Part shown: piece after piece, positions 19,946 to 31,329 of the stretch
Layout of the letters: each line of letters starts with the position of its first letter
How positions within the stretch are numbered: position 1 is the stretch's first letter
Origin: Pisolithus tinctorius
Taxonomy: Eukaryota > Basidiomycota > Agaricomycetes > Boletales > Pisolithaceae
NCBI GenBank assembly: GCA_024663395.1
Contig: JANFAH010000168.1
Span: forward strand, 1 to 44,266
DNA: 44,266 bases
Direction of reading: 5' to 3'
Program-made: the position numbers and the translations under genes
Notes under the pieces: model-generated
Told to the model about the DNA's origin: nothing
Database searches by the model: none
Seen by the model: only the letters and a program-made list of their open reading frames with translations

Positions 19946-22900
19946 ATGCCTGCGACTAGGTCGTCTGCTGTTACTTTCAAAGTTGGTCCCCCCGTTGGTG
20001 CCCAGAGGTCAAAGAGAGTCAATCCTACCGTCACTTCGCCCACCAAAGCCCAACCTTCATGTGGTGCAAAGGCCCGTCACCGGGTAGTTAAATGTGAGTA
20101 CAGACCTACTTCCTGTGTCTTGTGTACTACTGTCTCAACTCTTTCTATCAGTGTGAGGCGGAAATCAGGATACGATTTCTGAAACACACGAGCCAATGTC
20201 AGGGGATGGTGAGGAGTGCCCGGTGTGTAGCACTACCTTTTTTTTTTTTTTTTGCTTACTGACCACTGTTTTCAGAACCACGAATCCAGCTCTGTAGCTC
20301 GATGTCCCCCTCTCCAGCTGTGCTCAAGTCGTAATTCTTCACAAGGGTTGACAGAGAAAGAACGTGAGGATCAGTACCTTGACTCCTTCCAGACAAAACA
20401 GGTTACACTCCAGAACAGTATGAAGCTTGACTGTGCTGTTGCCCTTGAGCAGCTACGATTGGGCATCATTTCTATGGAAGATATAGGTTGCTGAGCAGGG
20501 TCGTGAAAAGTGTAAGTGTGTGATCTATGTATGTAGCTGTATTCCTTCTCAAGGTCACCACCAGCTGTTACCCCCAATGACAGTGAAGAGGATGAACAAG
20601 CTGTTGAGAGTACGGTGCAAGCTGAAGGTGATATGGTCTCAGAGGACCTGGTGGATCATGATGGTCACCAAGCTGTTGAAAATATGATGGACTCCATTCG
20701 TCATGATGATGTTGAGCATGAAAGTGCATCAGGTTTGTTTATTTGATTAAACTGCATTATTCACATAATTTACATGTGTCATTGAATAGACAGTGATTGG
20801 TCAGCTGACCAGAGGTGCGACCTTAAACATGAACAAACCCTGAGAGAAATCCGCGCTGGCAATTATGATACTGATAACCATCCTTCCACTCCCCCTCTCC
20901 CTTCTCCATCCTCATCGGAAGAAGGAAGATGGAGCTGCTGATACCGAAGGCGACACTGACAGCTCTGTGACCAGGAGGCATAGGGAAGCCAAAGGGAAAT
21001 CTCGTGCCCTAGCCAACACATCCTCTGAAGATGAGGATGGACCTAGTGACACTGGAGACCTCCCTGATGGCTTGGAGACGACCGGGATGCATGGGAACCC
21101 AAAGGACGACATCATGCCTTCTGCAATGTAGTAGTCACACCCTCTGCGCCTACCCTAGCCAGTGACCTCAGTCAATGCAAGGATACATCCAGTGCAGAAG
21201 CAGGCTTACCACACTTCAAACCAGGGTGGCTTCCCTTGGAAGCCATACGAAAGGCACAGGCACTTGGCATGCGCACCACTCAAGAGCCCAGGCGATTGCA
21301 GATGAGTATGGCAAGACTCTTGGGTCAATCATGGCTGCTGCTGGTCTTACCACAAAGGCAACTCATGCTGAATCTGTGTGGAACATGCATCAGGCTTGGT
21401 ATGCACATACCAATCCAAAAGCATCTGCAGGTCAGTACATCCTAACTTGTTGCAGTTTTGACTCCACGTTGATTCAATCGCAGAGGAAACCAAAGACTAC
21501 TATAGGCGTCACACCAAGCACTATGAGGACCATAAAGATGAGGACGAACATCCTCAACTGTGGGCTGAGATCCGGAAGTATTGGAGTGAGTGTGTCAGTG
21601 GGTCCAAAGACATCAGTTCCAAGGCAATGGTGGGCCGTGTAATGGCTTGCCATGACTCCTTTACACAAGGGGTGGGTAATACCGTTGTGATTGTTTGCTT
21701 CTTGAATAACCTCTTGTACAGGCACAAACTTGGTGCAATGTGGAGGGCATACATGTCTTTGGATGTGTAATTTATAGTGGGAGCGATGAAGCTGCACGCC
21801 AATCCCAAGGAATTTTTGCTGGATCCTCCCTTCTCATGCAGCTTGCGAGTGAGAGGCAGACTGACATAACACAATTATTAGAATACCTGTCCACCATTAT
21901 CAAGTATGTATAACATATGCCATGTACAATTGCCCACTGACTTTTCTTTAGGTATAAAATCCTTAACTCTGCTGCTTCGGTGCCTCTTCCTGACTTTAAT
22001 GTGCTGTCACAACCCCGTTATGACCGTGCACTGGGATTAAAACCTCAAGAATACAGGCGTGATCGCAATTGGCGAGTTTACCTACAATCATACCCCATAA
22101 ATTCTGTATGTCAATAAATCTATTTGATTCATATTCATCCTCTGAAGTGCTGCCACAGAAGAGAATGGTATCACACGAGGCCAGAGAAATGTTTCTTGGA
22201 AGTCGTTGCTTGATCTGCTGTATGTTCACCAGTATACCATCACTGATTGGCCTGCTGGAGTCCCTGCTGTTGGTCCGGATTTCAATGTCAAATGCCTCAA
22301 TGCTGATGAACTTTGTGCTCTGACTGTTCCTTTCCTGAAAGAGTCAATGGGTGCAGATTACCATGCTGAGGCTCCACTAGATGATGAAGAAGACCAAGCT
22401 GAATACCTTGTCCCTTTGCTGAATTCATCATTTTACCTCAAGAAATGGACTGATGGTGAGTTGTTGACACGAAATGGTTGCCCTCACTGACATGAATAAT
22501 CCAGATCAGATTGAGCTATTTCACCACAGTGATGCAAGGATGTGTGACATCCCACTTGTGGTGAACACATTGAACCGGCACCTCTGTGTTCTTTCTGATT
22601 CAGATGCATTCATTAAGGCCCTCCCTAAAGGTGACAAGTTTAAGGAGAGAAGTGCCCCTTCATCTTTCCCTGACCAACCTGTGCGAGGACGAGTGCCATC
22701 CAACAGACGTCACCCCTTGCCAGCAGCATCCAACACCCACCATATGACTGTGCCTTCTTTATCCCCAGCTTATAGATCACCCCAGCCACCTGTGCAGCAC
22801 CATGTGTCTCCCTCAACATCCCACCACACCCGACGACAGCAATCACCATCCTGCACATGTCACCCCTCTCCTGCAGGATCACACCACCTGAGGTGAGGGC

Positions 22901-23361
22901 AATTGCCATCCCATGGACCTCGTTCCACTCAGCCAGCATCCCACCACTCCCCTCTCCCTCCTTCATCCCCTGTCGAGGAGTCACCACAGTCATCTCCACA
23001 AGGTCCATCGTTGCATGGTGATCATCACACATATCTTGCTCCAGCAGCTGCATATCATCATCACCCCCCCTTCTGATAACTACTCTCTGACCCCACATCC
23101 TCGCCACCGCCCTCGGCATGAGTCACACAAGTGCTATAGAGGATATCAGCACAATGAGAGTGATCATGGTGGTCCTTCACAACAGGGAAGAACTCACCGA
23201 AGGTATGTTGCTGGGTAGCCTACGTGTACAATGAGACTAACATGCACAGTGTGGTTGAATACATTTATCTAAACCCTCCCCACAAGAGACATCGTCGTCA
23301 TGACTCTGATGACTCTGATGGACGTTCCTATCACACCTATGATCGATGCAACCACTACTAG
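19946..23361 (+). CDS. Gene C: conserved uncharacterised Agaricomycete-type protein, cargo of the KDZ element
   Basis: The function is unknown. The start MPATRSSAVTFKVG at 19946 is followed by a basic segment and the donor GTGAGT at 20094. Next come LTEKEREDQYLDSFQTKQVT and LQNSMKLDCAVALEQLRLGI (20340-20490), an acidic stretch (20575-20730), SDWSADQRCDLKHE (after the acceptor at about 20788), an acidic/Ser-rich part (20925-21130), and a central domain: FKPGWLPLEAIRKAQALGMR, QAIADEYGKTLGSIMAAAGL, KATHAESVWNMHQAWYAHTN (21200-21430). Then AEIRKYWSECVSG, NVEGIHVFGCVIYSGSDEA (about 21737-21793), a C-terminal domain to about 22640, a His/Pro/Ser-rich tail and KRHRRHDSDDSDGRSYH to the stop near 23361. 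A 1-nt deletion near 21286 (TTQE then frame change) suggests a pseudogene. Exon limits are partly inferred. Direction is opposite to transposase and gene B. Confidence 0.6.
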
Positions 23362-23785
23362 GCATGTTTTCATCTCAATCATTCACTTGCTACTGGCTCA
23401 TGTACACACCAGTTCAACATGTTTGCATCGTTAGCATGTAACTATGATACCCTGTGGCTGTATCATCTTCCCCCTGCATATCCTTCCTTTGTGTAATGTC
23501 TGCCATCATTCATTTTGTCCATTATCCACCATGGTCTTTTTGTTACCATCGTAACTACAATACCCTTACAAGACCATTCATTTTCTCCTCACACCTATGC
23601 ATATTCAATCTGATAGCATACCCTATCATAAATACAGATTGGATTTAGGTGCAAACTGCTATGTGTGAGATAGGAATGTGAAATCCATGGAACCAGACAT
23701 CCACTAGAGCTATGATGTCCATGTGAAGGGCATGGGGCTCTGCCCTAGGCTTCAGGGGGAAGAGTTCTCAGTAGCTACCAACATA
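23362..23785. other. Non-coding inner flank of the right TIR
   Basis: AT-rich sequence after gene C, likely its 3' UTR and spacer. Short frames (for example 23454-23648) have no recognisable domain. Confidence 0.3.
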
Positions 23786-23810
23786 GAAATGCCAGAGTTG
23801 GTTAGAGAAT
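23786..23810 (-). repeat. First unit of the right-arm 21-bp minisatellite, cut off by Gyp-1
   Basis: CCAGAGTTGGTTAGAGAAT is a minisatellite B unit. The array resumes as CCCCAGGACATA after the Gyp-1 insertion at 29646. AGAAT is the duplicated target. Confidence 0.7.
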
Positions 23811-24191
23811 TGTTATGATACGTACTCTTTTCTTTTTCGTCTTATCTAATCTTTCTGTCTTATCTTATCTCTCGGACTCGGCCCGGGCTCTGGCCTAGAC
23901 CTCACCTCACCTTCACTGTGCTTTTCCCTTCTAGTACATTCCGCTCCGCTATGATGTCGTTATGACATCACTATGATGTCATGGACCTCATGTATGCCTC
24001 ACCGTTACCACATGTACTGTAGTATAAGTACCGTTGCCCAATCACCCAACTAGCTCTAAGCTAGTTCATTTGGGTCTTCGAGTCCTAAAAGTCGCCTGCT
24101 TCTAAGCCATGTCCCTCTTCTTCTCTCTTCTTCTCTCTGTTGGTTCTTGGTGCAAGCCTACAACAAACCCTGTTGTTTAGGTCTCGTCACA
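23811..24191 (+). repeat. Gyp-1 5' LTR
   Basis: Starts TGTTATGATACG, ends GTCTCGTCACA. TATA-like GTATAAGTACC at about 24022. About 30 bp downstream is the hairpin AACTAGCTCTAAGCTAGTT, likely at the RNA 5' end. Confidence 0.9.
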
Positions 24192-24193
24192 CT

Positions 24194-24204
24194 TGAACTA
24201 GCTT
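24194..24204 (+). other. Gyp-1 primer-binding site, self-priming type
   Basis: TGAACTAGCTT, 2 bp after the 5' LTR, is the exact complement of AAGCTAGTTCA at 24058-24068, close to the expected RNA 5' end. This is the arrangement known from Tf1/sushi chromoviruses, where the RNA primes itself. I see no similarity to a tRNA 3' end. Confidence 0.65.
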
Positions 24205-25580
24205 CTTATCGTTGTACCCTCGCACCCGCCATCACCATTCCTCGTTTCCTTCGCGAAGGCTCGTGGGTGTACTCGCCAAGTCCCCCAGCCTCTGAACCCG
24301 ACCCCAACCTCTTTGTTCCATATGTTCCTGAGCATCGCTCACTCACCCCGCTCTTCGATCACGACCTTTACCCCCTTCCACCACCTCCCTCTTACCCTTT
24401 CTCCACCGAATCCGTCTTCCCTTGTTCACTTCCCGCTGAACCCCAGCAACCCTGCTACAACCTCCATCCCCGTCACACCCTAAAATGTCCAGATCGCTAT
24501 GGAAGGCATCCAGGACCAACTCACCGACCTCCACGACACTCTCGATGCTCTTCGAGAAGAAAACTACAGACTAAGCAATGAGCTAAGAGATGCTCAAGGA
24601 ACGATCACGACCATCGAGGGTCAGCATAATCAGTGGAACGCCCTCCCTGCAGATGTCATCCAGAGGAGGATAGAGGTGATGGCTGACCCAGGTCAGTACG
24701 CCGGTGATCGTGCCAAGTTCTCTGAGTGGTGGGTCAAGATGAAGGTGTGGGTCGCGCAGAATAGGACCGCCCTACCAATGGCCCAGGATAAGTGTACTGT
24801 GGTATGGTCCCGCATGACTGGCCCTGTAGCAGGAAGGTTTGCTCAGGCCAAGTTCTCCCTCGCTATCGTCACAGGAGTATGGCCTGACACGGCCGAGATG
24901 ATAGAAGATATTGATAGATTCTTTGCTCCTCAAAACAGATGTTGAGTGGGCCAAAGCACAGATGCGCACTATGCGCCAGGGAAACTCCCGCTATGAAGAA
25001 TTCTATGCCAAGTTTGAGTCCCTAAAGGTACAGGGACATGTTACTGATGAGACTGCCGGCTTCTTGCTGGAAAACGCTGTCCACCCTGCCATCGTAAAAG
25101 AGGCCCTAAGGAGGGGATATACTCAGGGCAACTATCTTCAGATGACCGTCGCCTTTCATGAAGCTGCCCTTGCTAGGGATTGTTTCAAGTTACTCTACAA
25201 TCACTACCCTGATGAACCCGCCCCCCATTCCTCTTATAACCGCCCCTCATACTCTCCCCGTTTCACCCCTACCGGCACTCAACCTGGTCGTGGTGCCCCT
25301 ATGGAAATTGGCGCTGCCCGCTTCCCTCCTCACCCCGTCCCCTCTCACATCAAGTGCTTCGACTGTCAGGGGAACCACTACAAACATGATTGCCCTCGTG
25401 CCAAAGGGAAGGGTCCTGCTAAACCCAACATACGGGAGGTGACACAAGAGGCACAGGAGACTGCCCTCTGCCAGATGTCGTTCGAAGAAATGCAGGCCTT
25501 CTTTTATGACAAGCAGATCAACGAAATGAGGAATCAGGGAAAAGAGTTCGGCCAGTAGAGGATCGGGTCTCCACTGGCTA
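24205..25580 (+). pseudogene. Gyp-1 gag (capsid and zinc knuckle), frameshifted
   Basis: Three overlapping frames form one gag: a Pro-rich N-terminus (24205-24510), a coiled coil DQLTDLHDTLDALREEN and capsid part KFSEWWVKMKVWVAQNR to MIEDIDRFFAPQ (24499-24945), then EWAKAQMRTMRQGNSRYEEF to KCFDCQGNHYKHDCP (24911-25558). Frame changes occur near 24500-24580 and 24935. The nucleocapsid knuckle is CX2CX3HX4C, one residue shorter than the usual CX2CX4HX4C. Gag would form the virus-like particle. Gyp-2 carries the same protein. Confidence 0.8.
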
Positions 25581-26176
25581 TGTTTATAATAAGTTTTCTG
25601 TCTTAGGCGTTGACGATTTCTCTACCGAGCAGGATATATTTAACTCGGAGATTACTGTACCATCTGAAGAGGCAACCCCAGTGGGCGTGGCCGCGGATGT
25701 AAAAACTATCGGTGCTTAATTCCTCTTGCGATAAAAATAAAAATACGCCCATCCAGAGAACAAAAGAAACCCCAAAAATAAGAACAGCAGACCCGAAGGC
25801 AGAATTGGAGTTGGAAGTAGTGTTGGAAGGACGAGAAAAGAAGTGGAGTGTAAAAGCATTGGTGGATTCAGGAGCCAACGACACCTTCTTGGACAAGAAG
25901 TGGGCTGATGAAAACGATGTGCCCCTAATCAAACTTGGTCGCCCTGTCGCCATCCTTAATGTTGACGGAACCCCTAATGTGGCAGGCAACATCACTCATG
26001 TCGCCTCTCTTGTCATGAACTATCAGGGACACCGAGAGTCTGTCTGGGCTCAGGTCACCACGCTCGGGCACGCATCCCCTCATACTCGGCTACACTTGGC
26101 TATGAAAACACAATCCAGAGGTGTGTTGGGACACCAAGCAGGTGAAGTTGTCCCGCTGTCCCTGCAAGTGTCATGA
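25581..26176 (+). pseudogene. Gyp-1 retropepsin-like aspartic protease
   Basis: The frame reads VSTGYVYNKFSVLG (about 25570) and, after a frame change near 25720, ALVDSGANDTFLDKKWADEN (about 25855-25910), with the catalytic Asp-Ser-Gly. The LGxxWLWKHNP flap region is broken by a frameshift near 26080 (ILGYTW-like bases, then another frame). The protease would cut the Gag-Pol precursor. Confidence 0.75.
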
Positions 26177-27690
26177 CCTGGCCCCAAGGACAAGGGCAGA
26201 GAGGATAGCGGAGGAACAGGAAGCGCAGGACATGGAGTACCTTTATCCGAAACTCCACTCTACCAGGATTCGGACCGGCACTACTGAAGAGCTCGTCCCA
26301 AAGGAATACCATCAGTACCTGAAGGTCTTCTCAAAGGAAGAGTCGGAAAGGATGCCGCTTCATAAACCGTGGGACCACACCATCGACCTTAAAGAAACCT
26401 TCACTCCCAAACGTGGTCGTCTCATCCCACTCTCTGTAGAAGAACAAAAGGAAGTGTCGGACTTCCTTGAGGATCAGCTACGTAAAGGCTACATCCGCCC
26501 TTCCAAGTCACCGCAAACCTCGCCGGTATTCTTTGTGCCGAAGAAGGATGGGAAAAAGCGTATGGTGCAGGACTACCGGTACCTCAATGAACACACAGTT
26601 AAAAACGCATACCCTCTCCCTCTCATCTCTCAGCTCGTTGATAAACTCAAGGGCTGCAAGCTCTTCACCAAGATGGACCTCTGATGGGGATACAACAATG
26701 TCCGTGTCAAGGAAGGAGACAAGTGGAAGGCCGCCTTCATAACTCATAAGGGGGCTTATGAACCTCTGGTCATGTACTTTGGCCTCTGTAACTTGCCATC
26801 TACTTTCCAAAACATGATGAACGACATCTTTGGTGACATGGAGGACGTCCTTGTGGTCTATATTGACGACCTGATGATCTTCACGAAAACAGATGATGAA
26901 AAGGAGCATGACAGGATTGTCCTAGAAGTGTTGAGGAGACTAGAAGAAAACGATCTCTTCATCAAACCAGAGAAGTGCTTCTTCAAGCAGAAGCAGGTAG
27001 AGTTCTTGGGCATGGTGGTTGGGGACTGATGGGGTCAGCATGGATAAGAGCAAGGTGAAGGCCATTACCGAGTGGCCGGTTCCTACGAAGGTCCGCTCGG
27101 TACGAGCCTTCTTGGGGCTAGCAAACTTCTATCGTCGCTTCATCAAAGACTTTGCACAAATCGCTCGTCCCCTCAATGACCTCACAAAAAAGGATCAACT
27201 CTGGACCTGGGGACCCCGAGAACAGCAAGCCTTCGACGCTTTGAAACTCGCCTTTACCACTGCCCCTGTCCTTGCATTCCCAGATCAGGACAAGGAGTTC
27301 CGTCTAGAGACCGATGCTTCTGACTTTGCCACCGGTGCTGTCCTCTCCGTGAAATGTGAAGATGACCTCTGGTGACCTGTTGCCTTCTACTCCCATTCCA
27401 TGTCCCCCCCCGAACGAAATGATCAGGTCTTTGACAAGGAGATGTTAGCCATAATTCGTGCCCTGGAAATGTGGCGACACTACCTCGAGGCCACCCCTTA
27501 TCAGTTTGAGATCTGGACAGATCATGCAAATCTCCAGTATTTCATGAAGGCACAGAACCTGGACTGTCGCCAGGCACGCTGGGCCCAGTACCTCTCTCGC
27601 TTCAACTACAAGCTGGTGTACAAGCCCGGGTCTTCAATGGCTAAGGCTGACGCCCTTTCTAGGAGAGAGGATCACGAGCCGAAAGGGTCA
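26177..27690 (+). pseudogene. Gyp-1 reverse transcriptase and RNase H
   Basis: RT motifs: [56 protein letters not shown], [20 protein letters not shown] and the catalytic VVYIDDLMIF (about 26856). Connection: FLGLANFYRRFIKDFAQIA (about 27110). RNase H: LETDASDFATGAVLS (27303), HSMSPPERNDQVFDKEMLAI, WTDHANLQYFM. Damage: in-frame TGA at 26682-26684 (MDL*WGY) and 27373-27375 (LW*PVAF), and a frameshift near 27021 (MVV then TDGVSM). Both TGAs recur in Gyp-2. Confidence 0.85.
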
Positions 27691-29225
27691 GATAATCAAG
27701 GAGTCACGTTGCTCGATCCCTCCAGAGTGGCAGCTACCTTGGTAGTGGGAGAGGACACTGACCTTGTCATCACCCTGAAGTCCACCTCCTCAGTAACACC
27801 GCAACCAGAAGGTTCTGTCCTCACAGAGGGATTGTACGTCTGTCAAGGGAAGGTTTATGTCCCACCCGCTGTCAGCATGCATTGCCTCGAAAAACATCAC
27901 GACATCCCAGTCACAGGACACCCTGGTTGGAAAAAGACCCTGGAACTCATTTCCTGTAACTATGTCTGGCCAGGAATGACAGCCACTGTTAGAGACTACG
28001 TCTCAGCATGTCATCGTTGCCAGATGGCTAAGAGTTCTAGGACCCCTCCTGCAGGAAAACTCCTTCCAAACCCTGTTCCAGAACGCCCCTGGACCAACAT
28101 CTCGGTTGACTTCATGGAGTTACCTGAAGCACAGGGTTTCGATAACATCATGGTGGTGGTAGACAGGTTTTCAAAGGAGGTGGTCTTTGCCCCCACTACA
28201 AAGGAGGTTTCCTCATTACAGACAGCTGAACTCTTCCGTGACCATGTGTGGACCCAGCATAGCCTCCCTTCCTCTGTCATCTCCGATCGCGGTCCCCAGT
28301 TTGCTAGCGCGTTCACTGCTGAACTCTGTAAAATGCTTGGGGTCAAGCCAAGCTCTCCACCGCCTTCCATCCTCAGACAGACGGCCAGACAGAACGTCTT
28401 AACCAGGATCTCCAGCAGTATCTCCGCCTTTTTGTCAATGACCGGCAGGACTCTTGGCCTTCTTGGCTCAAGGTCGCCCAGTTCTCCTATAATAACAAGC
28501 GACAGGAGTCTACTGGCAAGAGTCCCTTCTTGGTTACTTGTTCCTACACCCCCAGAATGGGTGTGGAACCCTTCCTGTCCAAGGCAGAAGCAGCCACAGA
28601 TCACGCTGTCAACCTCGCTAAGGTTTTGGAAGACACAAAGAAGGCCTTAGACAAAGCTGCAGAACGGATGAAGGTGTCTGCAGACACGTCTCATTCTGGC
28701 GCCCCCTCCTACTCAGTTGGTGACATGGTTTGGTTGGAAACCTCCCGCATCTCCCTCTCTGGTCGCCCTTCCAGAAAACTCATGGAATGATGGATCGGTC
28801 CCTATAAGGTTGTCTCACTCAAACCCAATGCGGTAGAGTTGAAACTTCCGAAAACCCTCAAAATCCATCCCGTCGTTAACATCTCTCGGGTTAAGCCATA
28901 CAAGGGACCTTTGGAGGGCCAAACTGTTACTCGTCCAGGACCGGTGGTAGGGCATGAGGGCGACGAAGAGTTTGAGGTGGACTACATCGCCAATTCTCGC
29001 CTAAAAAGGAGCAGGCTTGAGTACCTCGTCCATTGGAAGGGGTATCATGACGAGGATTGTACTTGGGAACCCGAGTCTGCCTTGAAGTCTGCTCCTGGTG
29101 CGGTCCAGGACTTCTACTGTCGTAACCCTTCTGCCCCTCGGAAAGCTCCGTGGCATGGATTCCTCCCTCTTCTCCTCCCTCTTCAAACCCCTGGAAAACT
29201 TCACCGACACTGTCCCTACCTTTAA
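27691..29225 (+). pseudogene. Gyp-1 integrase with chromodomain
   Basis: Integrase H2C2 zinc finger: EKHHDIPVTGHPGWKKTLEL and SACHRCQMAKS (about 27890-28030). Catalytic core: ISVDFMELP (first Asp), SVISDRGPQFAS (second Asp), the Glu motif after a frameshift near 28350. C-terminal: YSVGDMVWLETS and in-frame TGA at 28788-28790 (ME*WIGPYKV), then NISRVKPYKG. The chromodomain EVDYIANSRLKRSRLEYLVH, HWKGYHDEDCTWEPESALK ends near 29120. Chromodomains target chromovirus integration to modified chromatin. Confidence 0.85.
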
Positions 29226-29246
29226 TCACCTGGAAGTCGATTTCTA

Positions 29247-29258
29247 AGGAGGGGATAG
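29247..29258 (+). other. Gyp-1 polypurine tract
   Basis: AAGGAGGGGATAG abuts the 3' LTR start; it would prime plus-strand synthesis. Confidence 0.7.
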
Positions 29259-29640
29259 TGTTACGATATGTACTCTTTTCTTTTTCGTCTTATCTAATCT
29301 TTCTGTCTTATCTTATCTCTCGGACTCAGCCCGGGCTCCGGCCTAGACCTCGCCTCACCTTCACTGTGCTTTTCCCTTCTAGTACGTTCCGCTCCGCTAT
29401 GATGTCGTTATGACATCACTATGATGTCACGGACCTCATGTATGCCTCACCGTTACCACATGTACTGTAGTATAAGTACCGTTGCCCAATCACCCAACTA
29501 GCTCTAAGCTAGTTCATTTGGGTCTTCGAGTCCTAAAAGTCGCCTGCTTCTAAGCCGTGTCCCTCTTCTTCTCTCTTCTTCTCTCTGTTGGTTGTTGGTG
29601 CGAGCCTACAACAAACCCCTGTTGTTTAGGTCTCATCACA
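29259..29640 (+). repeat. Gyp-1 3' LTR
   Basis: Starts TGTTACGATATG, ends GTCTCATCACA, 382 bp, near-identical to the 5' LTR, followed by the TSD AGAAT. Confidence 0.9.
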
Positions 29641-30880
29641 AGAATCCCCAGGACATAACATGGAAAATCCCCAGCAGTGCTTGGAGAATCTCCAGAGTGG
29701 GTTGGGGAATCCCCAGCATTGCCTGGGAGAATCTCCAGAGTGGGTTGGAGAATCCCTAGCATTGCCTGGAGAATCCCCAGAGTCAGTTGGAGAATCCCCA
29801 GCATTAGCCTGGAGAATCCCCAGCAGTGCTTGGGGAATCCCCAGAGTGGGTTGGAGAATCCCCAGCATTGCCTGGAGAATCCCCAGGGTCAGTTGGAGAA
29901 TCCCCAGAGTCAGTTGGAGAATCCCCAGCAGTGCTTGGAGAATCCCCAGAGTCAGTTGGAGAATCCCAGCATTGCCTGGAGAATCCCCAGCAGTGCTTGG
30001 GGAATCCCCAGAGTGGGTTGGAGAATCCCCAGCATTGCCTGGAGAATCCCCAGTAGTGCTTGGAGAATCTCCAGATTGGGTTGGGAGAATCCCCAGAGTG
30101 GGTTGGAGAATCCCCAGCATTGCCTGGAGAATCCCCAGAGTGGGTTGGAGAATCCCCAGCATTGCCTGGAGAATCCCCAGGGTCAGTTGGAGAATCCCCA
30201 GAGTCAGTTGGAGAATCCCCAGCAGTGCTTGGAGAATCCCCAGAGTCAGTTGGAGAATCCCCAGCATTGCCTGGAGAATCCCCAGCAGTGCTTGGAGAAT
30301 CCCCAGTAGTGCTTGGAGAATCTCCAGATTGGGTTGGAGAATCCCCAGAGTGGGTTGGAGAATCCCCAGCATTGCCTGGAGAATCCCCAGAGTGGGTTGG
30401 AGAATCCCCAGCATTGCCTGGAGAATCCCCAGAGTGGGTTGGAGAATCCCCAGCATTGCCTGGAGAATCCCCAGGGTCAGTTGGAGAATCCCCAGAGTCA
30501 GTTGGAGAATCCCCAGCAGTGCTTGGAGAATCCCCAGGGTCAGTTTGGAGAATCCCCAGCAGTGCTTGGAGAATCCCCAGCATTGCCTGGAGAATCCCCA
30601 GCAGTGCTTGGAGAATCCCCAGATTGGGTGGGAGAATCCCCAGCATTGCCTGGAGAATCCCCAGAGTGGGTTGGAGAATCCCCAGCAGTGCTTGGGGAAT
30701 CCCCAGAGTCAGTTGGAGAATCCCCAGCATTGCCTGGAGAATCCCCAGCATGCCTGGAGAATCCCCAGCAGTGCTTGGAGAATCCCCAGGTCCATAGCTT
30801 GGACAATCCCCAGAGTCAGTTGGAGAATCCTCAGTAGCACTTGGAGAATCCCCAGCAGTGCTTGGAGAATCCCAGGGACA
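29641..30880 (-). repeat. Minisatellite B, right arm (21-bp unit)
   Basis: About 59 units of CCCCAGNNNNNNNTGGAGAAT with a few spacer types (CATTGCC, AGTGGGT, CAGTGCT, AGTCAGT) arranged in higher-order blocks, for example the block at about 29840-30060 recurs at 30115-30310 and 30385-30540. About twice as long as the left array. Frames of up to 407 codons across it are artefacts of the 21-bp period. Confidence 0.9.
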
Positions 30881-31329
30881 TAGCTTGAGAGCCTCTAGAG
30901 ACAGGAGTTGGCTGGGAAATTCCAAGCATTACCTGGAGGATCTGCTGCATACCCTGTGGATCCCCAGAGTGGGTGGGAAAAATTCCATTAAGACCTGGAC
31001 AATCTTTGACTTGTATGCAATGGCCAAGACTGGAGATCACTGAAGCCTTGGGAAGCATGGTGAAAGTATGTCTGCTGTGCCTGGGCAATCACCATCACCA
31101 AGTATATTCTACTCCCTCCATCAGATGTCACCAGTCTTTCCTTAGTGGTCTATGGCCATGCTTTTTCACATATTGTATAGAGTGCTCAGATCAGATGCCA
31201 TGGAAATAGGTACTTGGCATGATACACACTCCTGTCAGCAACATGGAGACTCCAAATCATTTTGATTGATCCTTCATGCTGTGATGGTGGTCTATTTGAA
31301 CTGGAGGTTCCCATGATCATCTTAGAAAA
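30881..31329 (-). repeat. TIR spacer between minisatellites, right arm
   Basis: Inverted counterpart of 8976-9418 with very high identity. No gene is seen. Confidence 0.6.

Larger units (their letters stand above)
23811..29640 (+). mobile_element. Gyp-1: full-length chromovirus (Ty3/Gypsy), TSD AGAAT
   Basis: A 5830-bp element with LTRs at 23811-24191 and 29259-29640, flanked by AGAAT (23806-23810, 29641-29645). Order gag, protease, RT, RNase H, integrase, chromodomain. It sits in the right TIR minisatellite of the KDZ transposon, so it is younger than that insertion. The two LTRs differ at about eleven substitutions, nearly all C/T or G/A transitions, plus one indel. Internal frameshifts and TGA codons make this copy non-autonomous. 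Confidence 0.92.

Noticed and set aside
20231..20253. Run of about 17 T as a terminator or poly(A) tail of a retroposed sequence
   Set aside because: It lies just before a good acceptor (TTTTCAG) inside gene C and is better explained as intron pyrimidine tract; no target duplication is seen.
29660..30925. Long ORFs of 245-407 codons on both strands (Glu-Ser-Pro, Asp-Ser-Pro or Trp-Arg-Ile-Pro rich)
   Set aside because: The 21-bp minisatellite is a multiple of three, so all frames without a stop in one unit stay open. Composition is purely that of the repeat, and both strands are open.
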